Positions 36,056 through 48,099 of a stretch of DNA of 64,000 bases are shown one piece after another. The notes beneath the pieces are model-generated. The model worked only from the letters and a program-made list of their open reading frames with translations, was not told where the DNA came from and made no database searches. Source of the stretch: Trichosphaerium sp. ATCC 40318 (taxonomy: Eukaryota > Discosea > Flabellinia > Trichosidae); NCBI GenBank assembly GCA_038496445.1, contig JALMLS010000579.1, positions 186,001 to 250,000 on the forward strand, in the 5' to 3' direction. Position 1 is the stretch's first letter; the number at the start of each line of letters is the position of its first letter. The translations under genes and the position numbers were made by a program.

Positions 36056-38369
36056 ATGAGTGCCATAACGCTTCTTCCTCCCGAAATTTTAGTACATGTA
36101 CTAAATGAGGGTTTTTAAACTAAACTTTGTCTTACATAACGTCTAGGTTCTCAAGTGTTTACCATACGCAATACTATGTTCAAAAACAATGGTATGTTCT
36201 AAATCTGTTTGTATAATAACCGATTATGACTCAAAACCATGTTGAAAGTACTTGGTAAGCTAAACGCTCCCACCCTAGGTTTGTAAGCGATGGCGTGAAT
36301 TAATTAGATTAAAAGAAGTGTGGAAGAAGCCGCTGTGTGTTATGGTAGGATCAACAGTAGAGGATGGTGCGTATAAGAGTCCTTGGTGCTAACAAAACTA
36401 AAAAAGCAAAGGCCAGAAAACCAACAGTTAACCGTTAACTACTTTTTTTGTTTTAGTTGAAAAGTTAATGAAATCACGTGCTGAATGGGTGTGTTTCAAG
36501 CGTGTTGTATTTAACCCAACGATGGCAATACATGAAAGTTATCTATTTATGTACAAGGTAAACTATTTTTGAGGTAGCGTTCTTAATTAAGATTGTTTTG
36601 TGTTAGATACTGTATGATTCTATTCAAAGTGAAGAAGGTATCGAATGGAAAGAACGAAGAATCAAAGAAGGGGTATTATGCTTAAATGACGCACGTGGGT
36701 TCACTGTAGATGGACTTGTTAAACTGATTTCGCATCCTGCAAACATTGCTTGTAAACCAGAATTTACTGTACTCAAACAGTTCTATAGAACTAACCATTA
36801 CAATGTGACAAGTACGCTATCAATAACCAATGCTCTAGTATTTTCTATTCTTGTACAAAAAGCAAGCTAGAAAAAAGGTTATTTATGGAAGTTGTGTTTA
36901 CACGTGGATTTCTAGGTGACGTTTTGTGCCTGATTGTTGGAGGTTTAATGACACATCCCAAGTTTGGTATTACACTTGTAGATGAGCTTATTAGAGTTTA
37001 TGATAAAGATCCATATGGACACAGGGCGTACAAGTATGTTAATCTAACGTAAAAACTTATATCTTATGGAAATAAATGTAGAACTGTTCAGTTTCTAGGG
37101 TTCATGCTATCTAATCTCCCTTTGTCTCTACAGATTGCCTCACTTAACAATAATGAATTTGAACTTACTGATGAGTTCAAAGATCAAATAGATCACCTCA
37201 TGCCTCATCACAAAGATATTATACTAAGAGCATTTAGTGATAGAGTAATACACTGTACAGCCACCAATGTAAGTTGGTTTTTTTTATTCGCAAAATGAGA
37301 TGCTTATCTTACGTTCTAGGAATCACTACAAACGCTTTGCTGTCCACGTGTGAAACGCACAGTGAATTTATTTGCTTGTGTAATAAAATTTAAGACCGAA
37401 CCAAATAGTATTTGGGATATAAAGCCAAGAGAACTTGCGATAGAGCGTACTCTGTGCACGTTTGAAATGTACTTTTTTTTGTAAAGGATGCTTCATTTGA
37501 CAACTGTGTCTTAGGTTTCAAAAAGTGAATATTGGACAGTTTGCATTGTATGAAGAAAATCCTAGAGAAGGAATTGTCAAAGAAATAGTTGATTTGTTCA
37601 ACGAGGTAAAACATAAGGATGGTTTTTATTCTTTCTAAACTCACTTTTTTCCATTTTTTAGTTATCTCTTTACGTACTTTATGCTGTCACCAGTGAAAAA
37701 ACATCTCCACAGAAAAGAGCTGAACGAGTGACATTCTTCATACAGTTTGTTGTTGAGCTTATTAAACTTGGAAATACAAACGATGCAATGGCTGTAATGT
37801 CAGGACTTTTTAGAGTAAAAGAACAGTTAGAGCAGACATGGAATCACGTGCGCCCCAATACTTTTTCACTACTACCTTCTCCTCACCAAAAATCCCATCT
37901 AGCTGTCAGAGTCCATTAAAGCGAAGTACAATTGTGCAAACCAATTAATAGATCCAAGTCGTGGCTTTAATAATCTGAGAAGATTTATTAGCGTGTTATT
38001 GTACTCACAATCTTATTTTTTTCCTTATTTGTTTGATCTTTCTGGCTCTGTTTGAATTTTTGTTTTTTTTTCTCACTCTCTTGCAGGAACAGATTGGAAC
38101 CACAAGTACCTTACCTTGGTTTGTATCTGACAGATCTTTTTTGGGTCAATGAGGGAAATCGTAAAACTTATACAAGCAACTCAAAAGCATACTTCTCTAC
38201 TGTTCTTTGGTTTTTCAAATTGAGACACGCTCTTTCCTTCTACAATTCTCTCCAATCGGAATACCCATATGCATCTACCCCATCCATTAGGAAACTTATA
38301 GAGGGTTTAAAATCTCCTTTAAGTGAAGAAGAAACGACTTTGATGGCAACGAACCTCGAAACAGAATAA
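36056..38369 (+). CDS. F-box plus RasGEF (CDC25) domain protein
   Basis: Starts MSAITLLPPEILVHVLNEGS, an F-box, completed by VCKRWRELIRLKEVWKKPLC on a later exon. After a helical middle (RIKEGVLCLNDARGFTVDGL, DPYGHRA, ELTDEFKDQIDHLMPHHKDI) comes a Ras guanine-nucleotide exchange domain: PRELAIERTLCTFEMYF, EIVDLFNELSLYVLYAVTSE, KRAERVTFFIQFVVELIKLG, NTNDAMAVMSGLFRVK, PSRGFNNLRRFIS and VPYLGLYLTDLFWVNEGN. It ends TLMATNLETE at TAA 38367-38369. It would load GTP on a Ras/Rap GTPase. The F-box suggests that it, or a partner, is tied to SCF ubiquitin ligase. About ten short introns. Confidence 0.8.
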
Positions 38370-38684
38370 GATGTACATACATATAACTTTCTTTGCCTTG
38401 ATTACAACCAAGTCACTATTTCCATTATTTTTGTAAGCCGTACAGACATATTGTTCGAACGTTGGTTCGTGTCAAACAAAACGTAAACAAAAAAAGAACA
38501 CCTTGCCATCCCAACTTTTATCTTTTTGTCTCACGTTTAACCACAGTGTATCTGAAAAAATTGAAGACAAGGTTTCTGATTTGTGACAGTCAATGTGTTT
38601 AATATTTGTAGGTACAAAATCAGTATGCATAGGTCATAGTAAGAAATTCTTATAGATTTGACACATGCTTTTGCTGGTACTTTT

Positions 38685-39704
38685 TTACATCTTTAAGAGA
38701 ACATTGTTATCAAAAGCCAACATTGTATCTTGTCTGTTATTCCATACTTTTCTCATTCGCTTGTGAGCCTTTCCAACTGGTTTGAATATCTGTCTATTAC
38801 ATGCACGTGGTTCTTTAAGATTCTCTACATGTTCAACTAAAAAATCCTCGCAGGACAGCCATCTCCTCGTAAAAACATGCTTTTGCCAAATGAAGGAAAC
38901 ACTTTGAGAAGAGATACAAATCTCAGCCTTTTCTGTGATAAGCATACTTGATTAAAGCTGTTAATCGTACCCAAGTCTTTTCTCCAGTGCCCAAGGTGAT
39001 ATCTATAGCATAACGTTGTTGTGAGTGTCCACTGTTTGGACCATGAACATTCAAAGTTCTCCTCTGTCTTTTTTTGTGTTTGCGTCTGTTTCTTTCTCTC
39101 CGCTTCTCGTCAGGAGTTTTTAAGTGATTAACACGGCTGTATGGAAGCGTTTCAAAGAAGCCACTGTTGAAAGGTTTGTAACTGCCCGCTTTGTACCAAT
39201 CCTTAAGTGAACTTTAGCGAAAGACGTTTTTTTGAATTAAATAGTGCTCACCTGTTGAGGTACTGCTTTAATTTCGCCTCTACCAACCTGTAGAATAGTA
39301 GAAGATCCAAGGTAAAAAACAAAGCTACCTCTTTCTGGGTTATCTTCAACGGAGTACACACCTGATATCTAGCACGTGTCAAAACGAGGAAAAAAATTGT
39401 TTTGCCTGTGCTTACAGACTTAAGAATCTCTTCTTTTCTACTCTTCTCCTTCAAATATAGCAATGAATACTGTAGATACTTCGGTTCTACCGCTTTTATG
39501 TTATCTCTGTATTTCTCGAAGACCCATAACCCTTAAAAAGGCGTTAGAGGTACAGACGATAAGCTTGATAAACATACAAAGTGTTCTATGCTGTATGCTT
39601 CTTTTTAAAGAGCCACAAACGCTATTGAGACGTAAAATATCAATTACTGGTAGATAAGAAGCAATAGTATGTATGAGCTCTCGCGGAAGTACTTGTATGC
39701 TCAT
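38685..39704 (-). CDS. F-box protein of unknown target
   Basis: MSIQVLPRELIHTIASYLPV then DILRLNSVCGSLKRSIQ is a typical N-terminal F-box, which binds Skp1 in SCF ligases. Later exons give VYSVEDNPERGSFVFYLGSS, a basic stretch EKRRERNRRKHKKRQRRTL, GHSQQRYAIDITLGTGEKTW and CISSQSVSFIWQKHVFTRRW, ending AFDNNVLLKM before TAA at 38685-38687. The C-terminal part was not matched to a family; the beta-rich wording would suit a substrate-binding module. It is convergent with the F-box/RasGEF gene, 315 bp away. Confidence 0.6.
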
Positions 39705-40027
39705 GGTTGAGTTGATGTACTACTTATTCCTTGTATGTAGGAAAAAACACGTATTTCTTCAATGAACGACTCTCAAAGTGAGAAATTGTTTTGAATCGTT
39801 TGGTTAATAGCGACTGGAAAGGGTAAGTCGCTGAGACTACCTTTCTAAACGTGGTGAGGCCTTCGTCTTCAAAAAGCCACTTAAACTCTTTTCCTCTAAC
39901 TTAAAGGCATGCGGCGTGTTGGAGCTAATACAATACGAAACCTCTTTAGTTCAATTCGGTTGAAACAAAAAAATACCAAATATTGTTTCAAAAAAACCAT
40001 ATTATTTTGCTATTTTTGTTGTATCTC
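39705..40027. other. intergenic region upstream of F-box gene and downstream of the ligase gene
   Basis: No exon, RNA gene or repeat recognised. Both flanking genes are on the minus strand, so this holds the F-box gene promoter and the end of the ligase transcript. Confidence 0.35.
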
Positions 40028-42712
40028 CTATAGCTTGGCTTGGTTTGCTATTTTGAATAATCTCTTTTCTTCAGCACGAAGCAATCTTCTAAGTATCTTA
40101 CCACTTGCAGATTTTGGTACAGAAGGTACAAATGCAAGGTCTTTAATACGTTTGTATTTCGCAACTCTTGATTGAAGCTATTAGCGAAAAAAACTCGCGA
40201 CATTTTGTTTCTTTAGTGTGGCGTACCTGTCCGAAATGAATTTTTCAATATCCTTTCTCATTGTAGGACTTGCTTTGAAGCTTGGTTTCAAAACAACAAA
40301 GGCTTTAGGTACCTCTCCTAGAAATAGCATTAGTAACAAGAAAAAATTGAGAAAAAAGTTTATCAAAAAACAAACCTGATTCGTGGTCAGGTTTAGCTGT
40401 TACAGCACAATCAGCAATCTTTGGATGTTCTAGTAACATTGCTTCTAATTCAGCAGGTGCGACTTGGAATCCTTTAACCTAAAAGGAAAACAGAGAGTAA
40501 GCTATAAACTCCACAGGACATTTAGAGATAAAACAACTACCTTTATCAATTCCTTGATTCTATCAACTATGAAGTAATAGCCTAAATGCCATTTGAGTAT
40601 TATATCTTAATATACTCGTAGTACCATTTTCATCTACATATCCGATATCACCAGTATGAAACCACCCATCACGGACACAATCTACAGAGTTCTTAGAAAA
40701 CAAAAGACAAAAAAAAAGTTGTTTTTTTGTATTCATACGTTTTGTTGCCTCGGGCTTTTTGTAATAGCCTTTCATTACGTTTGGTCCTTTGAAACAAAGT
40801 TCACCAGGCTTATAAAGTGTTAATTACAACAAAGGGTCTGGAAGAAGACTTACTTTGCCAGCTGGAACAATTTTTCCATCGTCATCAACAATCTTACATT
40901 GCTGTACAAAAAATCAACCAAAGAACACAAAAATCATTCGTAATGACGTACTAAGAAAGGTACAAGCATACCAATTGATCCTGAAACGATCAAATGCTCT
41001 TCATTTGGATCTATAAAATTGTTAATTAAGAAGGTACAACGGTCAGTCTTTGACGTGCTTATATGAGTGACTGGGGATGTCTCAGTAAGACCATAACCCT
41101 GTTTGATCAAAGCCCCAGGGAAACGAGTAGCACACTGCTTTTCTACGTTTCCACCAAGCGGTGCAGCACCACTCATGATAATTTCAATACAAGACAAGTC
41201 TATAAGAGAAAAAGAAAGTTAAACATTACCTTCTTTTCAAAAGAAAACCACGACAAATATTGTAGCGTACCGTATTTTGACACCAATGGATTCTTAGCCA
41301 GTAGAAGCACTATTGGTGGTACAATATATAATCTATTGATTCTAATAATATAATTAGAGTCCAAAAATCATTTGAAGAAAACATGTGAAAGGTGACATTT
41401 AGGCAAGAAACTTACTTATATTGTTGAATCGCTTCAAGAAACTGTTTGAAGTCGAAACGAGGCATAATAACCACTGAGCCCTAAGAATATACTTGTCAGG
41501 CGAACGAAAGAGGCATAAAAGGGACCGCTAAAGCTATAAAAAAAAGTAATGCATACCCCTGCTTTAAGCGTTGCGTGAAGAATAACAACTTGACCATAAA
41601 TCTAAACATTAACATTACTGATAAAGTGTTGTTTTGAAGCCGTACATGAAAGAATGGAAGAACAGCGAGAACGACATCTCTTTCTGATACTTTCTCTATA
41701 TTTAACTGTACAAGGTTTGAAACGATATTGTGGTGAGTAAGCATGACACCTTTAGGGAAACCTGTTCGAACAAACCAAATTAGAAACTCGAAAACAAACG
41801 GGAACTCAGATTTTACCGGTTGTTCCTGAAGAGTATGGCAAAGCCTGTAATAACATTAGTTCACGCTCATAATAAGATTAAACTTACAGCAAGATCTTCT
41901 TTGTAATTGTATTTCAAGGTATCTTTGTAACGCATCATTTGTTGTTCTTTTCCTTCACCCATTTGCATCAGCTCATAAAATGCAAACTATAAAAAAATCC
42001 CTTATTCGAGTGTAAAAGAAGATGGTACTTACGTTGTTCATTTGAGAAGGTAATCTAACAGCGCTAGGTGTGAAAGAAATGACATTTACTAACTTGGTAT
42101 CTACAATAATGTCAAACGAGCGGATTAAAAATCATCCGGTTAAAGATGGACGCCAAAGAAGGAACGAGGAAAGATCTTTTGGGATTTGGGTTTTTTTGAA
42201 ATGTTTTAAAAATCACGTGCTCTTGGCTTTTGCTAAACGTGGTACAACATCATCAGCGCATACAATAAACCTAAGCTCACTCATTCAGAGTACCAATTAA
42301 GAGATATAATGTAATGTACCTCGCTCCTGAATCGCCTAGCATGTATTCGAGCTCTTCAACAGTGTAAACAGGGTTTAGTGTCGTCACAGTGCCTCCAAGG
42401 CATAAAACAGCGAAATAGCTTATAACCCACTCTATAGAGTTTGCACTGTTGTTTTAAACGTTAGACATACCTTTAGAAGTGGGAACGAGTTGCGTACCTG
42501 CATATTCCGCAAATATCGCCTTGTGATAAACCAAGAGAACGAAGAGCATACGCAAACTGTAGTACGTATGCCCTTAGTTTACGGTACGTGACTGTTTTAC
42601 CCGTTAACGCATCTACTAGCGCTGTAGTGTCTTGATACTTTGTGTTAAAGATAGCATGGTCATGGAGCGTTTCGAACGGTATAGTATCGTTCGTTTGAAG
42701 TTGTTTTGTCAT
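40028..42712 (-). CDS. 4-coumarate-CoA-ligase-like AMP-forming acyl-CoA synthetase
   Basis: ANL-superfamily motifs in order: [20 protein letters not shown], the P-loop [76 protein letters not shown]-like text, [40 protein letters not shown], and the catalytic Lys loop [15 protein letters not shown]. This order and wording match the 4CL / peroxisomal-ligase branch. It activates a carboxylic acid with ATP and couples it to CoA; the substrate (fatty acid or phenylpropanoid) is not predictable. No PTS1 tripeptide is seen (ends NQAKL before TAG 40028-40030). The first ATG is at 42712. More than ten introns of 40-80 nt. Confidence 0.9.
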
Positions 42713-43012
42713 CACGGATGAAAATTACAACGTTTTGACTTTTCGATCAAAAAACTTTTTAGCAGCTAAGCTTGACCAAGGAAAAGTCGCAAAAAATTGC
42801 GAGTTTTCAACATCAGAGTACAGTTCGCAATTGCCCTTTTAGCCTTTTAATAAGGTATATTATACATACATAGCATGCAATCAGTGAACATTAGATATGT
42901 TAAGTAAAATAACTCTATTTGACAAATAATTCTTAATTTTTTTTTTTCTTTTACTACGCAAACAGTATACTGTATGCCTGGCGAATATTGAAACCCCTTT
43001 TGTCTATTTGTG

Positions 43013-44008
43013 TTAAGCAAATAGTGCTTTTATAGCTGAGTCGTTGGTCATATCCGCTGGGGAGATGCCTAAACAAAAAAATTAACGTAATTGCCTTTTT
43101 TGGTTTTGCAGCAAAAAATAAAATTATTCAGTTTTCAGACACATGGCGTGTCAGAATTAGACATATGAGATAAAATTAGTGCGTAGACAATACTTGCACC
43201 CACAAACTAAGCGAATCTCGTAATTTGCATTGCCAATGTGAATGATTTCATTTGCTATTTCCCTTTCTAAAATACCACGTACCTAAACCATCCTTCTTGT
43301 TTTTATCTGCACCCTTTGATATCAGAATATTTACCAAAGCTATATTACCACTCTCTGAAGCGTAATGAAGAGCAGAGCGACCGGATGATGTAGTCTATAG
43401 GTTAATTAAGGGATTATGTCATGCAGTACTCCGTCTGACGTACATCATTCACGCCTGCGCCTCCATCCAATAATGCAGCTGCAGATTCGGCTCTATGTAG
43501 TGTCAACATTGCTGAGTGAAGTGTCATTGACTTACTTGCTCCCCTGACAAGCTAACATCAATGGTGTAAGACCTCTAAACGTCTTAAGGGATGGGTCAGC
43601 GCCTTTGGCTAGAAGTGCCACTATAACTTTTGTGCAACCTGTACTGGCTGCAATATGAAGTGGTGTATTACCACGTTTATCAGGCAGGCTTGTGGAAGCG
43701 CCCAAATTTAACAGTACGTTAATACAACCTCTAACAGCTATTATTCGCTAATTTTGAACTTGAACAATATCGTACGGGTCTGGGTGAATTGCTGCAGCGT
43801 GTAAAGCAGTTTGACCCTAGCTACTATTTCAATTATGTTGTTTTGCGCTAAACGCACGCTTGGATCAACGCCATTGATATCTACGCCGCTCTTTTTCAAG
43901 AAGCCTAAAAAACCGTTAACATTCGCTACAATTCTATAACTTACCCTCAAGCGAGTACTCTTGGCCCATAGCGGCTGCATTGATAAATTGCTGTTGTGGT
44001 GTACCCAT
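43013..44008 (-). CDS. ankyrin-repeat protein
   Basis: Starts MGTPQQQFINAAAMGQEYSL at 44008 and runs in short exons through about five ankyrin repeats: GQTALHAAAIHPDPYDIVQV, LPDKRGNTPLHIAASTGCTK, FRGLTPLMLACQ and TTSSGRSALHYASESGNIAL with VNILISKGADKNKKD. It ends GISPADMTNDSAIKALFA at TAA 43013-43015. The whole protein is little more than the ankyrin stack, as in the proteasome chaperone gankyrin (PSMD10), but nothing fixes that assignment. Role: protein-protein interaction. It is divergent from the PH/CH gene with ~100 bp between starts. Confidence 0.75.
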
Positions 44009-44110
44009 TTCACTGTACAGCTGAACCACAAACTTAGTCTGATTAAGTTTTCCCACAATTCTACTATCTATTTAACTAAACAAACCGCGATCGTACGAGC
44101 GTAAGTACAA

Positions 44111-46087
44111 ATGGACGAATTTGAAGTGGTTTCTTTACGCACAAGTGCTGAAAAACGGCACGGGCTTTGTTTTATGGTTAATGCAGGTACGTAATGGCGT
44201 AAAAGGCCATCTACGCGATATTATATTTTAACTGTCTGTAGGGTTTTTACACCAACAGATTATGGCGCCACTCATATGGAAACGGCGTTGGGTAGTGTTA
44301 ACAAGCGATGGCATGCTCGTTATTTATAGGCATCAATCTGACGCCCAAACAAAGGTATTTCCCACTTCAATGGCGTTAAAGCAATTAACAGAGCTATAGG
44401 CAGTGGCTCCTAAAAAAAGTTTGAGAGTAGAATTAATAGATGTCACAAATAACGTTAAAACGTCCAAAGCCAATGCGTTTGAGATCGTAAGCCACTTTTA
44501 TTACGTTGGAAAAATGTGACATTTCAGGAGAACATCAAACTTTTTACGCTATTTGGACGTTTAACATTAACGTTATATCTACTCAGATTGGTGCTGGAAG
44601 CTCTCATATATTTCACTCTGATACTCCAGAAGAAAGGATGAAGTGGGCAACTGCGATCAACCTTGTAAAAGCCGGAGAAATGACAAAACCTTCTGATCTC
44701 GCAAAATTAAAGGTATTTTTTTTGAAATACGATTTCTTCTGTTTACAGTGTCTAGCCGCGTAAAGCTAAGGAATCCCCACAACAACCTATACAACGTGAT
44801 AAATCACCCCTTGCAATAAATGATGTAGAAGCGCCGAAAGATGACCAACAGGACGCACCAGTTTCTCCTGTTGTAAAGCCTATAGTTTACACTTGCGAGG
44901 TTTGTTCTTCATGCAGTTTTTTTTGTTTGTCCGTCGGTCACGTGATTTATTTTTAATTCTGTTTTTAGCATCCAGGTACCTTAGAAATATTTTGGATTAT
45001 GTCACGTTGGTAGTACTGATGTATTAATTTGTAGAGATTCGTAAATGCAAAATAGTACGACATCAAGCAGTTCAAACGCAGGTATGCGAGACTTCTTTCC
45101 TTTCTTTTTATTTTTTGGCTGTTTGCTTATTCATGTAATAAGGCTTTCACACGATGGTGTAACTGGAAATTTGCTGGCTTTAATGAAACTGTAAAAGATA
45201 TATATGTAGATTTTAGGTGTGGTACATTGCTTTGTAAATTAGCTAGGGTAAGTGATGTGTACTTTGTTGGAAATTTCTGTTGTTTGTCAAGCAGCTCAAA
45301 ATTTTAGATACTGGCTTGTACAGAGTTCAATCCTATTAAAGAAAACGCAATTAATATGGCAGATAGAATGCAAAATGGTAGGTTTAGTTATGGCTTTTAA
45401 AAAGCTAATGAAGATAAAGTGAATGCAGCAGTTCGGTTTTTAAGACAGAAAAAAATGTTGTTTATAGAAAACTTCTCAGCAAGTGGTACGTTATTCATAT
45501 TATTTTATTGTAATAACGCTGATAAAAAGGGTTTGTGCGAGGAACTAAAAAAGATGTACTCGATCTTTTCTGGGGCATAATTTATGCTGTTGAAATTAAG
45601 GTACTTTAACAAAACTTTCTTGGATACTTCTAATCTGTCACTTAGCCTATCGCTTACAATATGGCGACTGACAGGTTCGCTCTTATTAGTTGGATACAAG
45701 AGAAGCTTTGTGTATACGAAGGAATTACGATAAGAGTATGTGACACACGAGAAAAGCTTAAATTGTAGTACAATAGTTAATCAAAATTTAGGATTTTACA
45801 GAAAGTTTTGCGGATGGATTCGCTCTACTTGCGTTTGTACATTCTATAAATCCGTCTCTTGTTGATCTAGAAGATTTCAAAATGAAGAGTGTTACAGAAA
45901 AGGCGAGAGTGGCTTTCTCACTCGCGCAGATTAATTGGAGTACTCCTTCTATTATTGAGCATCATGGTAAGTGTTATAAACAAAAAAAAAAGTTCTCACT
46001 TCTCTCAAAGACTTCGCCTATGAGCTTGATGAATCATCAATGATAATACAGTTTGCGTTATGGTTCAATAAGCTTCAACGTGGGTAA
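44111..46087 (+). CDS. PH domain plus tandem calponin-homology actin-binding protein
   Basis: MDEFEVVSLRTSAEKRHGLC leads into a PH domain (MAPLIWKRRWVVLTSDGMLV, then HIFHSDTPEERMKWATAINL, the final PH helix with its Trp). After a charged linker come two CH domains. CH1 reads FTRWCNWKFAGFNETVKDIY and DFRCGTLLCKLARILACTEF with NVNAAVRFLRQKKMLFIEN. CH2 reads ALISWIQEKLCVYEGITIRD and FTESFADGFALLAFVHSINP. A tandem CH pair is the actin-binding unit of alpha-actinin/filamin-type proteins, so the protein probably links membrane phosphoinositides to actin filaments. It ends FALWFNKLQRG at TAA 46085-46087. CH domains at the C-terminus, not the N-terminus, are less usual. Confidence 0.75.
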
Positions 46088-46268
46088 GGACGATCGTATA
46101 CGATCATGTAAGTTCAACTAAGTAAAAAAGTGTAAAAAAAATCTTCATAAACAAATTTCTCGACCTGCGACTAACATTTTGAAATTGCTGGAAAATAAGT
46201 ACTGTATTATTTTAAATAACTATAAATTGGTTTATAAGATGCGACATAGCAACTGTCATTGAGATAGG

Positions 46269-46703
46269 TTATCCGCCAAATCCCCAGTAGTTCGTGTCAA
46301 AGTCTTGGACAAGTTCTTTGTTAGCGTAGAATCTTCTAACCCATTGATCAGCACCTCCTCGAAGCACCTTAATATCAAAGCCAGTTATTCCTTCATCTTT
46401 GACATGATTGTATAATTTACGAGCACATCTAGGACCTCTGACGGCGCTCTCCATACAATGAAGTACTACCGTATTAGGAGATTGTTTTTCAATTATTTCT
46501 ATGAGGTTTGGTAGTGTTTTTGTGAAATTCGCGTCAGAAAAGTTTATAGAACCCTTCACGCGTCCGCCAGCAATGTCATCATCTCTAACGTCAACGACAA
46601 TTACTTTTCCTTCTTGAATCATTGAAATAAGCTCGGCTTGCTCAATAAACATGCCGTTAGCTTTGACCCAATAGAAAGGATCTTTTAGAAGCTGATTTGC
46701 CAT
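46269..46703 (-). CDS. Cdc25/Acr2-type rhodanese-domain phosphatase, intronless
   Basis: A single uninterrupted 144-codon frame, MANQLLKDPFYWVKANGMFI, with rhodanese strands GKVIVVDVRDDDIAGGRVKG and the active-site loop VVLHCMESAVRGPRCARKLY. HCx5R followed by GP is the signature of the small Cdc25-like/arsenate-reductase family (HCxxSxxRGP in plant and yeast members); catalytic Cys and Arg are present. It could act as a protein Tyr phosphatase or arsenate reductase. The length equals the stand-alone catalytic domain. The lack of introns contrasts with almost every neighbour and might reflect retroposition or transfer. Confidence 0.85.
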   Translation of the reverse strand: MANQLLKDPFYWVKANGMFIEQAELISMIQEGKVIVVDVRDDDIAGGRVKGSINFSDANFTKTLPNLIEIIEKQSPNTVVLHCMESAVRGPRCARKLYNHVKDEGITGFDIKVLRGGADQWVRRFYANKELVQDFDTNYWGFGG

Positions 46704-46966
46704 TTCTTATTCACCAAAGAACGTGTTTTTGCCACTTAACTACCAGATGTGGTTAAGCGATATATCGCTTCCTATTAAACTACTGCTGTCAGGATGTACA
46801 GAATAAAATCACGTGTAGATGCCTTGAAAGCAAAATTAACGAAGTGGGATAAATAATATACCGCGGAAATAAGTTCAAGTTTCTTTTGATAATTCTTCGG
46901 GTATTTGTTGATCCCTCTACTATTTATGACCTATTTTTATTATCAGATATAGTAAAACACTACGCA

Positions 46967-47797
46967 ATGGGCAAGGTAACGAGAAAATATAGAATAGATG
47001 CTTCTGCAAAGAAGGTGTGGGAGGCTCTGAAGGACTTTGCGAATATATACCGTTTTCATCCAGGAGTAAAGACTTCTTCGTGTCCTACTACCCAGACTGA
47101 AGGTATGATCATAATAAAAACCTTCCAAAGCCCTGAAATGGTTCTTATAATACCGTAGGTATTGGAGCTCAACGCATTTGTAACCTTGGCGGAGGTGATT
47201 CTCTGAGCGAAAAAGTAGTAGAGTGGACCGAAGAAAAGGACATTATGTTCTATACAATTGAAATCTTAGGCAAGTACTGACTGCCACTTGATCGAATGTT
47301 GCGATCTTCACACCCTTTGATCTGACCTAACTGGACGAATTTTAGACTCAACGCTACCAATACAATCTGCTAGAACGACGTTTGGAGTAAAGAGGTAATA
47401 GTCTTTATTTTTTTAACAACCACTTTTAAAACAGCCGTGTAGAATTGGTAAAGGAAAATGTGAGGTTTTCTTCGAGTCTGAATTCGTTCCAAAGTTTGGT
47501 ATTATTGGCAAGGTACGACTTTTGAACTTATCAAACTTGAGTGTAGTATCGAGGCATTGCAAAAGTCTTTTTGTTTTCAAGCAAACATGGATGTTTATTG
47601 TTCTTTAGATTATGGATAAAGTTATGTTCACAGCGAAGTTTCAAAAAGACACCTTGTATATTGTTAAAGGCCTAGAACATTTCGTACTCACTGGCGAAGA
47701 AGTAGGACCAAACACTATTAAAAAGTAGTGGTAGACAACAATAAATATTTCATTCCTATTTTCTATCTTGTTATTTTCTAGAATGTCGAGTATGTGA
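46967..47797 (+). CDS. SRPBCC (START/polyketide-cyclase-like) domain protein
   Basis: MGKVTRKYRIDASAKKVWEA then LKDFANIYRFHPGVKTSS is the N-terminal strand and helix of the SRPBCC fold. Later exons give GIGAQRICNLGGGDSLSEKV, VEWTEEKDIMFYTIEI, KCEVFFESEFVPKFGIIGK and the long C-terminal helix DKVMFTAKFQKDTLYIVKGL. The fold makes a hydrophobic ligand pocket; the ligand is unknown. The last intron (about 47725-47781, with a strong pyrimidine tract) leads to a six-residue end stopping at 47797. Without that splice the frame stops at 47728. Confidence 0.7.
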
Positions 47798-48099
47798 AGA
47801 GTACATCTACCTTTAAGTTTTCTACGCAGCCTGTCCTTAGCACGAGTACTAGTATTAAGTCCTTGAATGGTAGAAATGTATTGCAAGTACATAAGGCACA
47901 TTGTTTAGTTAAGTACATGTGCTAAGTTGCAAGCGAATTTGACCTTTAGCTATCTATCTGCTAGTATCTGTTTTTGTTTATTCGATCACAATTATGAACG
48001 AGGTACAATTGTACCAGTCTAACAACTTTTGCAACCTAACAACTAAAGAAACAGGGATATACTCTACAAGCGCATAATTGCCTTCTATTGCACCTTCCC

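Noticed and set aside
42070-42300. Plus-strand 76-codon frame within the ligase gene
   Set aside because: Overlaps coding and intron sequence of the acyl-CoA synthetase on the other strand; no domain.
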